Positions 1-12,356 of a stretch of DNA of 64,000 nucleotides are shown piece by piece. The stretch covers positions 16,137,118 through 16,201,117 of the forward strand of contig NC_087078.1 of assembly GCF_026151205.1 (NCBI RefSeq), read 5' to 3'. The stretch's first letter is position 1; each line of letters starts with the position of its first letter. A program made the translations under genes and the position numbers. The notes beneath the pieces were generated by a model, which was given only the letters and a program-made list of their open reading frames with translations, searched no databases and was not told the origin of the DNA. This stretch comes from Bolinopsis microptera (Eukaryota; Ctenophora; Tentaculata; Lobata; Bolinopsidae).

Positions 1-1076
1 TAGGTGAAGAATCCGAGAAACTTCCAGTAGTCTATGGAGTGCCGCAGGGGAGCTGTCTTGGTCCCTTACTTTTTATTATTTATATTAATGACATCCGTAA
101 CTCATCAATTATAGGAAAGTTTATACTATTTGCCGACGACACTAACATATTTATAGAAGACACATGTGTCAAAAGACTATACGAAAAAGGAAATGAAGTT
201 CTATCATTTGTGTACAAGTATATGAAACTAAACTTATTACATATTAACATTAAGAAATGTTGTTTTATTCATTTTAAACCCTCACGGGCCAAAGAGGAAG
301 TAGAAAATGACGAGAACATACTAACTTTAAATAATGTAGTTATTAAAAGAGTTCAAGAAGCTAAATTTCTAGGCGTTATTATTGACGACCAACTTAACTG
401 GAAATCACATACGCAGTCACTTAACTCAAAACTTAAATGCGAAGTAGGAAAGCTGTGCAGAATACGACACATTGTCCCAAAGCAGTATTATAAGGATTTA
501 TATCATACTCTATTTGAATCACATTTAGGATTTGGAATATCTGTGTGGGGTGGTATTAGCAATAACCGACTTGAACCTATCTTTAAAACACAGAAAAAGT
601 GTATAAGAATTCTGTTTGGGGATAGAGAAGCTTACCTAGAGAAGTTTAAAACGTGTGCCCGAACACGACCTGTTGATAAGCAAAGACTGGGGGTGGACTT
701 TTACCAAAAAGAACACTCCAAGCCCTTGTTTAAAACCCACAGGTTGTTGACGGTCCACAATCTGTACAAGTACACTTGTCTCTTAGAACTATTCAAAATT
801 AATAAGTTAGAGGAACCATTATCACTGTACTCATCATTTAACAGGTCACCACGACGAGAGGATTATTTCATTACATCACAACCATCCTCACAATTCATCT
901 ACCAATCATCCTACATGTGGAACAGCTGTCGACAAACATCAAGTAAGATAAGTTTTAATACTCCGACAAACGGGTTTAAGAATATATTGAAAATTGCCTT
1001 ACGAGAATTGCAATTCAAGCATGATACACTTGATTGGTGTGAGCTTAATTTTGCCACAAATGAGCTCAAGTTCTGA
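1..1076 (+). CDS. Non-LTR retrotransposon reverse transcriptase, C-terminal part (open at left edge)
   Basis: The frame is open from base 3 to the stop at 1074-1076, so the 5' part lies outside the window. The translation has RT palm motifs in order: VPQGS with LGPLLF, then FADDT (catalytic ADD), then LGVIID with the following W, and a typical LINE post-RT region. No endonuclease is visible because it would be upstream. No frameshift or stop is seen over about 358 codons, so the copy is recent or well preserved. The exact clade is not certain; Jockey/CR1-like is possible. This is mobile-element coding sequence, not a host gene. Confidence 0.85.
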   Translation, partial: GEESEKLPVVYGVPQGSCLGPLLFIIYINDIRNSSIIGKFILFADDTNIFIEDTCVKRLYEKGNEVLSFVYKYMKLNLLHINIKKCCFIHFKPSRAKEEVENDENILTLNNVVIKRVQEAKFLGVIIDDQLNWKSHTQSLNSKLKCEVGKLCRIRHIVPKQYYKDLYHTLFESHLGFGISVWGGISNNRLEPIFKTQKKCIRILFGDREAYLEKFKTCARTRPVDKQRLGVDFYQKEHSKPLFKTHRLLTVHNLYKYTCLLELFKINKLEEPLSLYSSFNRSPRREDYFITSQPSSQFIYQSSYMWNSCRQTSSKISFNTPTNGFKNILKIALRELQFKHDTLDWCELNFATNELKF

Positions 1077-4000
1077 TTTATGTGAGTTACTAAAATGACC
1101 ATATATCTTTTCTCATACATATAACCACTGCACTCCAACCAAAAACATTACTTACACCATACTCCACAAATGATATATATATATATATACACAAACACAC
1201 TATTACCGAGCAATCGCACTGTAAAACATGCTCACGATACACTCAAAATTGGAAATATTCAACGGCTTGTATATGAAACTTACACTTACACTCAGTGTAC
1301 ACCCAGTGTTAACTAGTATTACACACTGGTAAACTCTACGTAACGCGCGAAAATAATAATTCTATGGCGTTTTCATTGTCACATTTCACGTCGACGGGAT
1401 TAAACGCGCGCGCGCGTAACATCTTATCTTACTGCTATCTCAACGAATAAACACACAACGACTTTGACAATTGACCGACGACTTAACGATTGTGAGTTAT
1501 GACGGACTTAACTGTATGGGTCAACTACTAAAACTGCATTGTATACTATCTTAATCATTATACTGGACATGAGATGACGAAGTATCTTGAGCAGCACTTT
1601 ATACCTCCACTTAGAACTTGATTAGTCACGAACAATAGAATCATTATAAATCAATACAATAAAACATCTTGATCAATAAATGCCTAGCAGCACCAGACAG
1701 CAGCCGTGTACCTTTTTCGACTCCACGGAGTCCCTGATGGACTTTTTTTTACTTTTGTTAATAATTTGACCGCAACCTTTCTTTCTCGAAACACAAATCC
1801 TACTGTACTTCATTACAGTATTAAGATAATATAATATAAAGCAAATCATGTGAATATATGACTACGAAATAGATCTATAGACTTGTCCATAATATTTAAT
1901 ACCGTATTGATGGTTTTGAATTTTGTATATTGAATTTTAATGTGAAGCGTTTACTCTTCCCCCTCGGCAATTAATTAGAAAGTTAGATTAATGACAATAA
2001 TTGCCAAATGACGTAGTAGATATAGATGTTCAATGTTGTAGAGTGATTTCAAGAGTAGTGGTCCACAGGGGCCCGAAAAAGCCGTACAGGCACTTGGGTC
2101 CTTATCCTTGTCACTAGTCCCAATTGGATTCACTTTACACAAAACATGAACGTTTACAATTTAGACGTACACATTGGCACGATATTTATTAGAAAGCAAA
2201 CCGTATAAAATAATACGTGCGTGCGCGGCTTGAGCCGCGCCGCATAACAATTTATGCGTTTAGGGGCTGGAGTACGCGTGTTTACAGATTAATGAATTGT
2301 TGCATTGTAAATATTTAAAGTTGACGATATATTATGATTTAATAGTAAATTTTTCAAAGCTGGCTTTGGACTTAGGTAAAATTATAATTTATTTATTTAA
2401 AAGAAAAAACCACGGATAGTTTTTAATTTACATAGTCGTATAACTATAATCAAGTTAATCCTGTTTTCAAGAATGCGCGGCTTTGGCGGCCAGTTATTGA
2501 CTTGTACATAAAATTGAATTTTAAATAGAAATGTGAATGTATTAAAATTTAAAACTTTCAAAACGGAGGCTTATAAATATTATTATATTATGATTGTAAA
2601 ATAAAGGATAAAATTTTAAATTTGTTTCACTAAAAATTTGTTTCACTAATATCTGAAATGTATGATCATATTTTGTAATATTTTATACTACATTCCAACT
2701 TTTATATATACAGTCAAACCTCTTTTCTATATATTATATACAGTCGAATCTCTATGTACCATGCCTCTCTATACCAGGTATCTTGATATACCAGGCCTCT
2801 TCTTTTTTACTCAATTGTAGTCCCTTAGAGAGTGTGACGACGTTAAGAAATTTTCTAAGTTATACAAAGAAACTCTTATGAATATGGTGCTAACTGATGA
2901 GAATTACCAAGGGGATAACTCTTACGATAAATTCATGATCCCACCCAACACTAGCCAATGTATCTAGGCAGTTATGTTATTTCGGTTAAGTTATCTCAGT
3001 ACATAAGTGAATCCAATCTATCCCCTGCAATCAAAGTATTTCCATGCCTATTAAGCTATTACAGGAAATTAGGAACATCAGTGGAAAGGTGCACTGTCAA
3101 TCATTATTGCTCCATACCTCCAGTCCTCCTGTTATGTGCAATTCTCACTGCTATGTATGCTCCTCATTTGTATCAATTATATTGATGCTATTTTGTTATT
3201 GAATATGAAATAATTTTCAACCGTATTAATTTATTAACTTATTGTAAATAGCAAGTTTGACAAAGGGATTACGTTTATTTTACCCGGAGTTCGTTTAAGT
3301 TTAGTATTGTAAATAGTTAATCTGACGAAGGGAATACGTCTATCTTACCCTGAGTTATGTTTTAGTTCAATCTTGACACAATTTTAAAATTATAATTTAA
3401 TTATTTTATATATATGTATTGTCCATAACTAGGGTGGCCTGCTAACAGAACCATGATCTGCCTTGATTCATCCTTCAGCACAGAGAAAAGCTCCTTTTTT
3501 TATACATTATGATTACAGAGGATCTGATATTTAGATATATATTGCTGTGCTGTAAAAATTGACTTTATTTATTTATTTATTTATTTTAGTGTAATTGGTA
3601 AATTTGTGCAAAAAGTTTGATTTATCATTGCTCATATTATCGCATTTGGTGGTGTTTTGAGTGAACATCGAGCTGTATTCCAATGAAAGAAGAAATTTCA
3701 AGAAACAACAATATTGATTTGATTTTATCACAACTTTCTCATTGTGCATGCATACAAATACTATACTTTCATACATTATATTCAGCTAATCGGGCTAAAT
3801 AAGTGTAGGAAAAAAGTTTGGTGAATCAATCAAGCAGGGCATATGCCATAGTTATGTTGATCGATTTGTATGTTTACAACCTACCAGGACGCGCACCGAG
3901 TTGGACTCGTCGACGGTCCTGTATATATGGAACAAATATTTTACGAGTATCACCCGTTAATGATCAATCAACTGGACACGTTTTAATTTTCTTGTAAACA

Positions 4001-4750
4001 AACTACAACACTTTTAATAAATTCAGCCATTTTAAACTTTGGGTTGCTCTAACCAAAGCCTTGTAGCGCGATGCGTTACTGTGCCGCGCCGCGCACTCAA
4101 TGAGGCTTCTCACTGGCTAGATCGGCGAGATCGGCGAAATGCGCTACTGTGCCGCGCCGAGCTGCCATGAATTGACATCATCAATTAAACCAGAGCCCTC
4201 TCGCTTGCAGTAGCGCGCGACCGCCGTAGGCGGCACGGGATTCTACTAGCATAGTGAAACAAGCGCGCGTCACGCAGTACGCGTAACGTATACACATGGC
4301 TATGTCAACATTACGTAATTAAATAGTAACAGAGGTATAAGCGCAGCTGGAACAAATTGGCATCATAATGTTAATTAATAGAGCAAATAGTTTTTAGCAA
4401 TAAATTGAGCTGAGTATTGCCATTGGCTTGTATTAGGTTGTAACCCCCGGCCCACAGTCGTTTCACTATCGTTTTTACGATACAGGGGAGCCGCGCACTC
4501 GGGTCATACAACGTCCGAAGATACATATTACATAAAACCTACCCGAGTCGGGTAGGTTTCATCAATCGGAGACCCTTTTAAAAAAAATCTCGAAGATCGA
4601 CAGTAGCAAGTTAAGTGATTTAGCACGCTTGACTGCAAGCCTCGCCGAGCTGTGATGTGTGAAGGACTGCAGAGTGCAGACATCGTGAATTAAAGTTTGG
4701 TTAAGTTCTGAATCAGCATTTGTAGTTTTATTTGTACATTAAGCGAAAAT
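1077..4750. other. Repeat-rich non-coding DNA
   Basis: No convincing gene. It holds a TA microsatellite near 1171-1190, an alternating CG run near 1405-1416, a GC hairpin at 2223-2240 (8-bp arms, 2-nt loop), pogo/Tigger-like end sequences around 2712-2800 (two CAGTC(A/G)AAyCTCT-like starts), an imperfect 65-bp-period direct repeat starting at 3242 and 3307, a TTTA microsatellite at 3563-3587, a GC-rich dispersed repeat at about 4065-4260 (relatives near 39850-39885, inverted, and 43870-43985), and a 12-bp-arm palindrome at 4535-4559. The 75-codon frame at 2958-3185 has no recognisable domain. Confidence 0.6.
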
Positions 4751-5170
4751 GTTCGGCCTTGATCTGTGTCTCCATGCTCCAGCTATCGTAGAATCATAAT
4801 GTAAACGATTTTCCGTTGATGATTCTTGGATGAGATACTGCATCTGAGAAACAGGAATACGTCTCTGATTTGATAATAAAATCATTTTGATCCTCCTTCT
4901 TGATCTCTGTCTTAATTAATTCTGGTGTGTGGTGGAATACAATCATTTTCCGTCTTCATCTCATTTTTACATTTCAGTACATTTTGCTGCTCCATTTCAC
5001 TGAAAAGCTAACGATTGTATAAAAATGTACATGTACAACTTTCCACTAGAGAGAGAATTTGATTTACGTTCTGGACTTAAAGGGAAAAGGTTACCAAAAT
5101 CAAAACAAATCCATCTACAGTTTATCATGGTCAACCATTGGTATTCTTATAATGCCGAAAATTAGTCAGT
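4751..5170 (-). pseudogene. Decayed 5' end of a C2H2 zinc-finger gene
   Basis: Bases 4751-4980 match, with substitutions and indels, the part of the zinc-finger gene at 62260-62460 that encodes its N-terminal acidic region (the segment with TIAGDTDQG and the IKxE repeats). The reading frame is broken and no fingers follow. The next stretch, to about 5170, resembles the DNA just upstream of the zinc-finger gene at 8044 (bases 8078-8170). So this is a duplicated first segment plus upstream flank of a member of the same family that has lost its finger array. Confidence 0.75.
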
Positions 5171-6320
5171 GGACACTAGAAGTGCACTATACAAACTAAG
5201 GTTCGATGATAACTTTGAGTAAACGGCACGAGCATTAATATTACTAGCAGGAACCCGTCTAACCCTAAAATGGTGTCAAGACTAAATTTAAAACAATATT
5301 ACCTATTTATATATTACCTATTTATATATTACCTATAATTCGCGTTTTTGACACCACTTGGGGTACCAAATTTTGGGCCCTAAAAGTAAAACTCCTATTT
5401 CTTGGCCAATTTTTTATTTTTTCATGCTGATTTGGAGGCCATTAAAGCTTTTGACCCAGTCAAAAAAGTTTCAGTTGTATATCTTTTTCAGTTTTTGCAG
5501 AAATTCGCGTTAAAGTTGATGCTGTGGTGTCAGTAAAATGGCACGGATAAATAAATATATATATATCGTCTCGCTTTATATATAGTAAGATTGTATGAGA
5601 ATTAAACCAAGGTAACACGTTTTACCATGATGCTGTTGTGTTTATGGACAGTATCTGTATACAATCTTGAGCTATAAAACGATGTTTAGTTCGCTATATA
5701 AATATATTGACCACAATTTACCACATTTGATATAATCACATACGACTAGGACCCGATTATCGGTCTAGGGATCGCTGGTTGCTATGACATATGAGATGTC
5801 ATAAAATTTTTTTTAAATGGTTTTCGAGATAGCAGTCGACGTACCGACAAACTAGAACCCAAATTTTATAGCTTGAAAATATTTGCATGAAATTTTCGGA
5901 ATCGATCCAAAATTGCATTTATCATTATTTTGGGAGACGATTTTTGATTTAGGCCTAATTCCAAAATTTGCCCGAAAAATTCAGAAAATAAAAATTAATT
6001 AACGATCGACGTTCATACTAAGTCGTTTGTAACTATATAGATATAGTATATACTCAATCACAGGTTTGACACGCATTTTTCGGACTTTACTTTTCAATTA
6101 AAAAAATACGTATGATACCGTCGAAATTATAAGTAGAATTAACTTCCGAATTTCTCCTATTAGGTCGTGATCAAATTAGACCTTCTATATATTTTAGATC
6201 GAATCGAGGTGCCGCTTTTATATAAAGCAACGACCACCAATAAAACCAGAGTAACTCTTACCGTTATAGTAATAAACCACCTCATCGCGGGTTTACTACT
6301 AGTAGTAGTACTACATATAA
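5171..6320. other. AT-rich intergenic DNA
   Basis: No gene seen. A short tandem repeat of about 15 bp (ACCTATTTATATATT type) lies at 5300-5340. The rest is AT-rich unique-looking sequence. Confidence 0.5.
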
Positions 6321-6324
6321 CTAT

Positions 6325-6400
6325 AAGAACATTCAGAACATTTATACGGTTTTTCAATTTTCAGTTTTCACCGGTATGAGTCCATTGATGTGGATATAAA
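6325..6400 (-). pseudogene. C2H2 zinc-finger fragment
   Basis: On the minus strand this stretch reads as an inter-finger linker (HTGE-like, interrupted by a short insertion) followed by the start of a finger (KCSECS-like). It is an isolated remnant beside the intact gene at 6923-8044 and has no long open frame. Confidence 0.6.
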
Positions 6401-6922
6401 GTAAGACCCGTGACGACGATCAAGTGATACTGATTATACCAGGATATTAATAGCTAGGAGTGTAGGTGTGATAGTGTGAAACTAGTCCGTTTGTATCATG
6501 TGTGATGTGCGATTGAGTAATACTAATTTGTCTATCCAATTTCCAAGAAAAATTAAATTGAAAGAAATTTAAATCAAAGTTCAATAGTGAAGCTCAGGAG
6601 GTGGAATGTCATTGGGATACAAATAAGACAGAGGTTACCTCAAGCGTTTAATAGTTCCTCGAAAACTTAATTATAATAAAACCAATACATTAACAAATAA
6701 AGTAAAATACTCACTTGTTATAAGTTATAACATAAATATAAATCTTTCACAATATTCCCCGATGATGAAATGAAATGAAATATGTATTACTCAACTTTAT
6801 TAGCATGTTAGACCTTTTATTATTTAACGTTGGAGTTATTCTTGATGATTTGATTTGGGCTTGATACTTCGTCCAGTCCCAACATCAGATATTACATAAA
6901 TCTTAATAGCAACACACCCTAG

Positions 6923-8044
6923 TTACTTAATCCCCGTAACCACTGTACTGACTGGAAATATGAGAGGGGGAGGATTTGTTGTAGAGTAGGTAGGTGAGAC
7001 AGTGGGAGGAGGTGTGAAGACAGACTCACCAGGTGAGAAGGTGAAAGGAGCTGCAGAGTGGGACATGTCGGGTTCTCGTTGGTAACTGGAGAAGCAACTG
7101 GAAAGTAGGCTTGAACTGAAAAGAAGGTAGTCGTCTAAGGTCAGAGGCTTTACTAATGGTAGAGGCTTAACAAAAATGGGTCCTTTAACACTATCATTCG
7201 GTCGAGCATTTGAAACCTGGCTGCTCTCATGAAAAGAGAGCGAGTATACTTCAATATCACTACGCTGATTAGTCACCAAAGATTTACGACTAGTTTTAAA
7301 AGAACACTCAGATAATTGATTGAAGTTTTCAATGCCATGCTTCTTCTGGTGTGAATGAGTCCTCTGATGAAAATCCAAAGCCGCTTTTTGGCGTGCACTG
7401 TAGAAACATTCAGAGCATTTATACGGTTTTTCACCGGTATGACTCAGCTGATGGCGTACTAAGTTTTGTTTTAGACTTGCACTGTAGGAGCATAAGGAAC
7501 ATTTATAAGGCTTTTCACCGGTATGACTCAACTGATGACGAACTAAGTGTGCCTTTCGGCTTGCACTGTAGGCACAATCAGAACATTTAAATAGATTTGG
7601 GCCGATATGAGTCCTCTGATGAAAAACCAAGGATGATTTTCGACTGAAACTGATAGAACATCCAGAGCATTTGTAAGGTTTTTCACCGGTATGAATTCGC
7701 TGATGGCGTACTAAGTTTTGTTTAAGACTTGCACTGAAGGAACATTCAGAGCAAATATACGGTTTTTCACCGGTATGACTCAGCTGATGGCGTACTAAGT
7801 TTTGTTTTAGACTTGCACTGTAGGAACATTTAGAGCATGTGTAAGGCTTTTCACCAGTATGACTTAGCTGATGGTGTACTATTTGTGATTTTTGGATGGG
7901 ACAATAAAGCTGAGCAGCAGGATTCGATTTAATAAAAAAATCATGTTCCTCCTCCTTGATCTCTGACTTTATCAACTCAGGTGGAATACGGTCTTCTTTA
8001 ATCTTCATCTTATCTTCAAACTCTAGTTTATTCTGTTGCTCCAT
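6923..8044 (-). CDS. C2H2 zinc-finger protein (six good fingers)
   Basis: A 373-residue protein starting at ATG 8044, probably a nuclear DNA-binding regulator. The N-terminal 45 residues are charged and carry IKSE and IKEE, which fit the SUMO consensus (inferred). A degenerate finger is followed by six C-x2-C-x12-H-x3-H fingers joined by TGEKP linkers (about residues 68-232), then another degenerate finger lacking the second Cys/His set. The C-terminal 90 residues are rich in Pro/Ser, with repeated VKPL and a SPGESVFTPPPTVS segment that recurs almost unchanged in the genes at 60928 and 62829. The open frame is single-exon as far as seen; extra 5' exons are possible. The target is unknown. Confidence 0.85.
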   Translation of the reverse strand: MEQQNKLEFEDKMKIKEDRIPPELIKSEIKEEEHDFFIKSNPAAQLYCPIQKSQIVHHQLSHTGEKPYTCSKCSYSASLKQNLVRHQLSHTGEKPYICSECSFSASLKQNLVRHQRIHTGEKPYKCSGCSISFSRKSSLVFHQRTHIGPNLFKCSDCAYSASRKAHLVRHQLSHTGEKPYKCSLCSYSASLKQNLVRHQLSHTGEKPYKCSECFYSARQKAALDFHQRTHSHQKKHGIENFNQLSECSFKTSRKSLVTNQRSDIEVYSLSFHESSQVSNARPNDSVKGPIFVKPLPLVKPLTLDDYLLFSSSLLSSCFSSYQREPDMSHSAAPFTFSPGESVFTPPPTVSPTYSTTNPPPLIFPVSTVVTGIK

Positions 8045-9213
8045 ATAACTACTGAATCGTCACTAGAAATAAAATTTTAATGGGAAAAAGCTGCGGAGAA
8101 GGTTACGAAATTTGATAAAGCTTAGTTCAAAATTTAGCATGGTATTCTGATAATACCGAAAATAAGGAACCAGCAAAAGCTCTTTCTAAAAGTGTAAACT
8201 GTATATCACTATTATATCCAATCTTGTAAACAATAACTAGAACTGCTCTCCAAACTAAAGGTACACGATAACTTTGAGCTTCACTTTGCACCAGGCACCC
8301 GGTGCGGTAATATAATATTGTATCTGTTCCAAGAGTAAGTAACACCTGCTACTGCACTCAGCACTATCATGATGTGATTACAGAATACCGAGTACTGTAG
8401 CTGTATTATTGTATAATTATTCCGTGTGTACCATTTGTCATTTCTGTGTAAATAATTGCAAAATCAAACCTACAGACGAAGTTTTATGGGCAGGAACCGA
8501 GAGTGTCAATTTTACGACAAGATTTGACAATATGTGACAATATATGACAAGAGATGACGAGATATGACAAGAGATGACGAGATATGACAAGTTTGACAAT
8601 ATCTGACAATAGTCGACAAACCGTGGGAAAATGGGCAGGGTCACTGCCCTTTTATTTTAATTTTATGAATTAAGCAAAGAAGTGATGGGCTGTTGAAATA
8701 CAGTTTTTTTAAAACAGTTTCTGTAAAGCAATAAGTAGTTGCTCGAAAACTAAATAAAACCGCAAACTAATAAAAATACATATTTTTTATAACATATTAT
8801 TATGTATTAGAGCGTTTACAATATACCCTGTTTATATTTTATAATGCTTTCGGCCGGTTTCGGCATAAAATATTACACACATTTTATAGCAATATATACA
8901 TGTGTATACGCTTTTCATGGCTGTAGAATCATACTAAGCTAGAGAATAGGACGAAACAAGCTTTCAAAGAATGTTTGTTCATGTAACCAAGAAATTTCGG
9001 AGCATTATTGGTTTGTATTATAAACGGTCTTATCCTGGGTTCATTATTATACTTAAGTACTAAGCTAACGACAAACGATGAAAAAATAAGCATTGCATCA
9101 CTGTGAGTTGATGGTATCTCAGAAAATAAAGAAAATGCGGAAAAGGTTATCAAATTCGAAAAAAATTCATCTAAAGTTTAACATGGCATTCTGACAAAGC
9201 CAAAAGTTATGAA
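8045..9213. other. Zinc-finger gene upstream region with duplicated flanks and a minisatellite
   Basis: Bases 8078-8170 (upstream flank of the zinc-finger gene) recur in diverged form at 5080-5170 and 9126-9210, so the flank has been copied at least three times. A decamer-based minisatellite (TATGACAAGA and GATGACGAGA units) occupies 8521-8618. No other gene is seen. Confidence 0.6.
8521..8618. repeat. Minisatellite of ~10-bp units
   Basis: Imperfect tandem repetition of TATGACAAGA/GATGACGAGA-like decamers, visible by eye. Short frames across it are artefacts. Confidence 0.75.
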
Positions 9214-9402
9214 TACCTTATCGGACTTTATTTGAACGGACATTAATTGGACGCTTGAGGCCCTAGCGATCATTCTAATGTCCGTTAAATTAAAGTCCGA
9301 CAAGGTAGTTAAATTAAATATATTAAATGAATGCCTTTGAGCGTTCATTTTAATGTCCGTTCAAAATTATGTCCGTTCACAAAATGTCCGGTCAAATAAC
9401 GT
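9214..9402. mobile_element. MITE with TA target duplication
   Basis: The element CCTTATCGGAC...GTCCGATAAGG (9216-9400, 185 bp) is flanked by TA on both sides (9214-9215 and 9401-9402). Internal GTCCG-containing segments occur in both orientations, including a near-terminal copy at about 9291-9306, which suggests a nested or partly duplicated end. It has no coding capacity. The TA duplication suggests mobilisation by a Tc1/mariner-type transposase (inference). Confidence 0.75.
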
Positions 9403-9528
9403 CCGATAAGGTAGATAAAAATAAAGGTTGTAAACGTCTAAACTTAATCTCGTAAACAGTATAGTAAGTTTAGCTACTCTCCGAACCGATGCTTCATGTT
9501 AAGTTTGAGCCCATCTTCAAACTTTTCT

Positions 9529-9630
9529 GCGACATTATTCTATGAGTTTCAAGTATAAATCACAGCTGTTACCTCAATGGTTACAGCTGAGGTAACAGCT
9601 GTGATGTATATTTGGAACTCATAATGTCGC
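9529..9630. repeat. Long hairpin (inverted repeat)
   Basis: Left arm 9529-9576 pairs imperfectly with 9588-9630; the core GTTACCTCA/TGAGGTAAC and the outer GCGACATTAT/ATAATGTCGC match. The loop is about 11 nt. It directly abuts the GT microsatellite and may be a small fold-back MITE. Confidence 0.8.
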
Positions 9631-9642
9631 ACAACTACAAGT

Positions 9643-9885
<243 letters not shown>

Positions 9886-10188
9886 AGAGTTTTTATAATG
9901 TAGCGCGCTGTGGGCCTGGATGTTAAAACAGCGACTGCGAAACATTCCGTGGCAAGTATCCCTGTAACAAGTTTAAACTTTAAACACATGACAGGACTGC
10001 CGAGAGCAGCATCAAAATTGTCCAAATTCCAGATGAGTATAATTAATGGAGAAGGCCTAGCTGAGCAATTTGGCATTTCAAACACAGTTTTAACTATTTA
10101 AGAACGATTAAAATATTACAATTTTAAATGTATATTATAGCCTGCCAGCAGCTCTTGCTAGATAAATGTGGTTTGAAAAAGGTGCATA

Positions 10189-10669
10189 GGGAGCGTTCAC
10201 ATATAACATCAGCAAGATTTTAGCCAATTTTACTCCCCCTCCCTCTGTCAGCAACTGTCAGCATTGAGTGACCCACCCCCCCCCCCCCCCCTAATGACGT
10301 CAGCATTCGCCAGACCCCCTTGCCTTCTTAACTCCCTTACTTAATACTTAGGTACCCCTCCCGTCAGCCAGCGAGGGGGTATAAAAATGCTGACGCGGGT
10401 GTAGGGCGTACTAGGCAGGGAAATTAGTATGCGACTGATATAAAGTTAAACAGATCGTCAACAGAGTTAAAACTAAGTTCACCGAACTAATATTAAGGAA
10501 ATTAGCGAAGTTTTATTTAATTGTTAATAAAATTGATTTGAACCAACCATTTTTGCCAAAATTCACGTTCAATTCTGCAAACCTCAGAGTCACTGTCAGA
10601 CCCGTTCAGCATTTCCAAACCCGCCCTTTCCCCTTGGCTGCTAACGTCATAATATGCGAACGCGCTCCC
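10189..10669. mobile_element. MITE-like element with GGGAGCG termini
   Basis: Left end GGGAGCGTTCACATATAAC is repeated, inverted and imperfect, at 10640-10669 (…ATATGCGAACGCGCTCCC). The interior holds a poly-C tract near 10273-10290 and a TATAAAAATGCTGACG motif at about 10380. The 10379-10560 part recurs at 11262-11430. No protein is recognisable; the small frame at 10538-10720 is not supported. Confidence 0.6.
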
Positions 10670-11261
10670 ATAACCACAACTCAATTGTTCAATGTTCGAT
10701 ATTCCAACTCAAACTTTTGAAGCTATCAGTATAACTATAACTATAACTATAAATGTAGACTGTCCCTCATCACGTCGAAACCAATGGAATGGATATAATT
10801 AGTTGGTGCACAATAATATTAATGGTGGTATGTCAAAAAACTCCGCTCTAGTATAGACATAGTGACCCTAAAATAGTACTAATTATAGTACCCTATTATA
10901 ATAGTACTATATACTATGACTAGGTGGTATTAGGACATGATGCGATGAGGGAAAGTATCGACTGACTCCGAAAAAACAACTACGTAAAAATTATTAAGAC
11001 TAAGAGTTTACCGCTTTATGGGTACAAAACCAATATAGATAACACTTTGAAGGAGAGCCAAGTTTGAGCTACAATATGAAACAATTGCACTGCCACAATT
11101 GAAATTTGTGTCGGATGAGGGCGGTATACGTATAGTAAACTGACCACAGCTATGCTTAATAAACCATATCATTTATAATTTAGTACTAAACTTTGAACTT
11201 ATTTTCGATGCTTCACGTTTTGAGTACGCCTTGAGTTGATTAGTACGATTAGTAATTTTTT
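10670..11261. other. AT-rich spacer
   Basis: Contains a TATAAC hexamer repeat at about 10729-10755 and a palindromic stretch of TAGTAC motifs near 10875-10915. No gene is seen. Confidence 0.5.
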
Positions 11262-11654
11262 CGTATAAAAATGCTGACGGGTGTAGGCAGGAAAAATTAG
11301 TATGCCACTGATTTAAACAGTTGGTCAACAGAGTTCAGTTTACCGAGGTACTAATATTAAGGAAATTAGCAAATGTTTATTGTTAAGATTGATTAGAAAC
11401 AAAAATGTTTGCCAAAATTCACGTTACATTTTTGTTAAACTTAACGGATGTTACTCGTTTAAATTTCTTCGAAGTAGTGCGCGCCGCTTTCTTCTCGAAA
11501 TGTTATGGCAAGACCATTAACAATGGTCAACATTTATCTGCTGACGTTAGCAAGGCTCCTGGCTCAGACCACCCTCCCCCTCCCGTCAGCAACCGTAAGT
11601 ATTTCCAAACCCCCACTACCCCCTCGGCTGCTGACGTCATATGTGAACGCTCCC
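11262..11654. mobile_element. Truncated second copy of the GGGAGCG MITE
   Basis: Bases 11262-11430 repeat 10379-10560 (same TATAAAAATGCTGACG and CCAAAATTCACGTT motifs), and the right end near 11620-11654 (GCTGCTGACGTCATATGTGAACGCTCCC) matches the inverted terminus. The left terminus is missing. The 109-codon frame over it looks incidental. Confidence 0.55.
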
Positions 11655-12356
11655 ATATTCATTTATTCTTTGGAAGAATTTCAGAAAGTTTGCTTTCAGG
11701 ATTGAAATATAGCAATTTGAAAATCATAAAGTGAAATGATAAATCAATGAAAATTTTAGCTTTGCTGTTTAGGGGTCAAAGGATAAAGTCCTTTAAATTT
11801 TGAAAATATACTTAATGAGTAATACTAATACTATAAGTATAATAGGTCTCAAAAAGGGTGCAAAGAGGGAGAATCTGCAATTTTTGTGGACAATTTGCTT
11901 AATATATTGCTTAATATAAGGGGGTGATTGTTCAAAAATGTAGGCGAAGATAGATTTTTAGACTCGATTTTAAGGGCACGCGATCAAAAATCGCTCGTGC
12001 AATACAATTACACACAAGCGCTGACCTTCTACCGGCGATAATTTCGGTTAGGAACAGTATTTTTCTATCGGATTAAAAGCATCTCTATCAGAAACATCTA
12101 AAAAGTCGATTTTGAGAAAATTTCCATGAAGACCCCCCCTGCCCCCTTAAAGGAAGGAATTCTAGCAATGAAGAATGTAAATTTGAACTACTCCTTGTCT
12201 TTGGCAGTAATGCATTTGGATAATGCAATGGTGGATTGGCCAAATGAGCCTACACCCCTGGCGTTGCTCCAGAAAGTTTCATTTTATCGCCCCCGAATAC
12301 CCCGGACTAATTAACAATAACATTATAATTCTATCTTCATTTCTAACCTCGCAGCT
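11655..12356. other. Non-coding DNA and upstream region of pentraxin-like gene A
   Basis: AT-rich, with no gene recognised. From about 12265 to the start codon at 12357 it closely matches the 95 bp upstream of gene B (35817-35909), which marks the left edge of the duplicated block and probably the shared proximal promoter/5' UTR. Confidence 0.55.

Noticed and set aside
2958..3185. 75-codon plus-strand frame
   Set aside because: No domain, signal or neighbour supports it; nearby sequence looks like decayed transposon.
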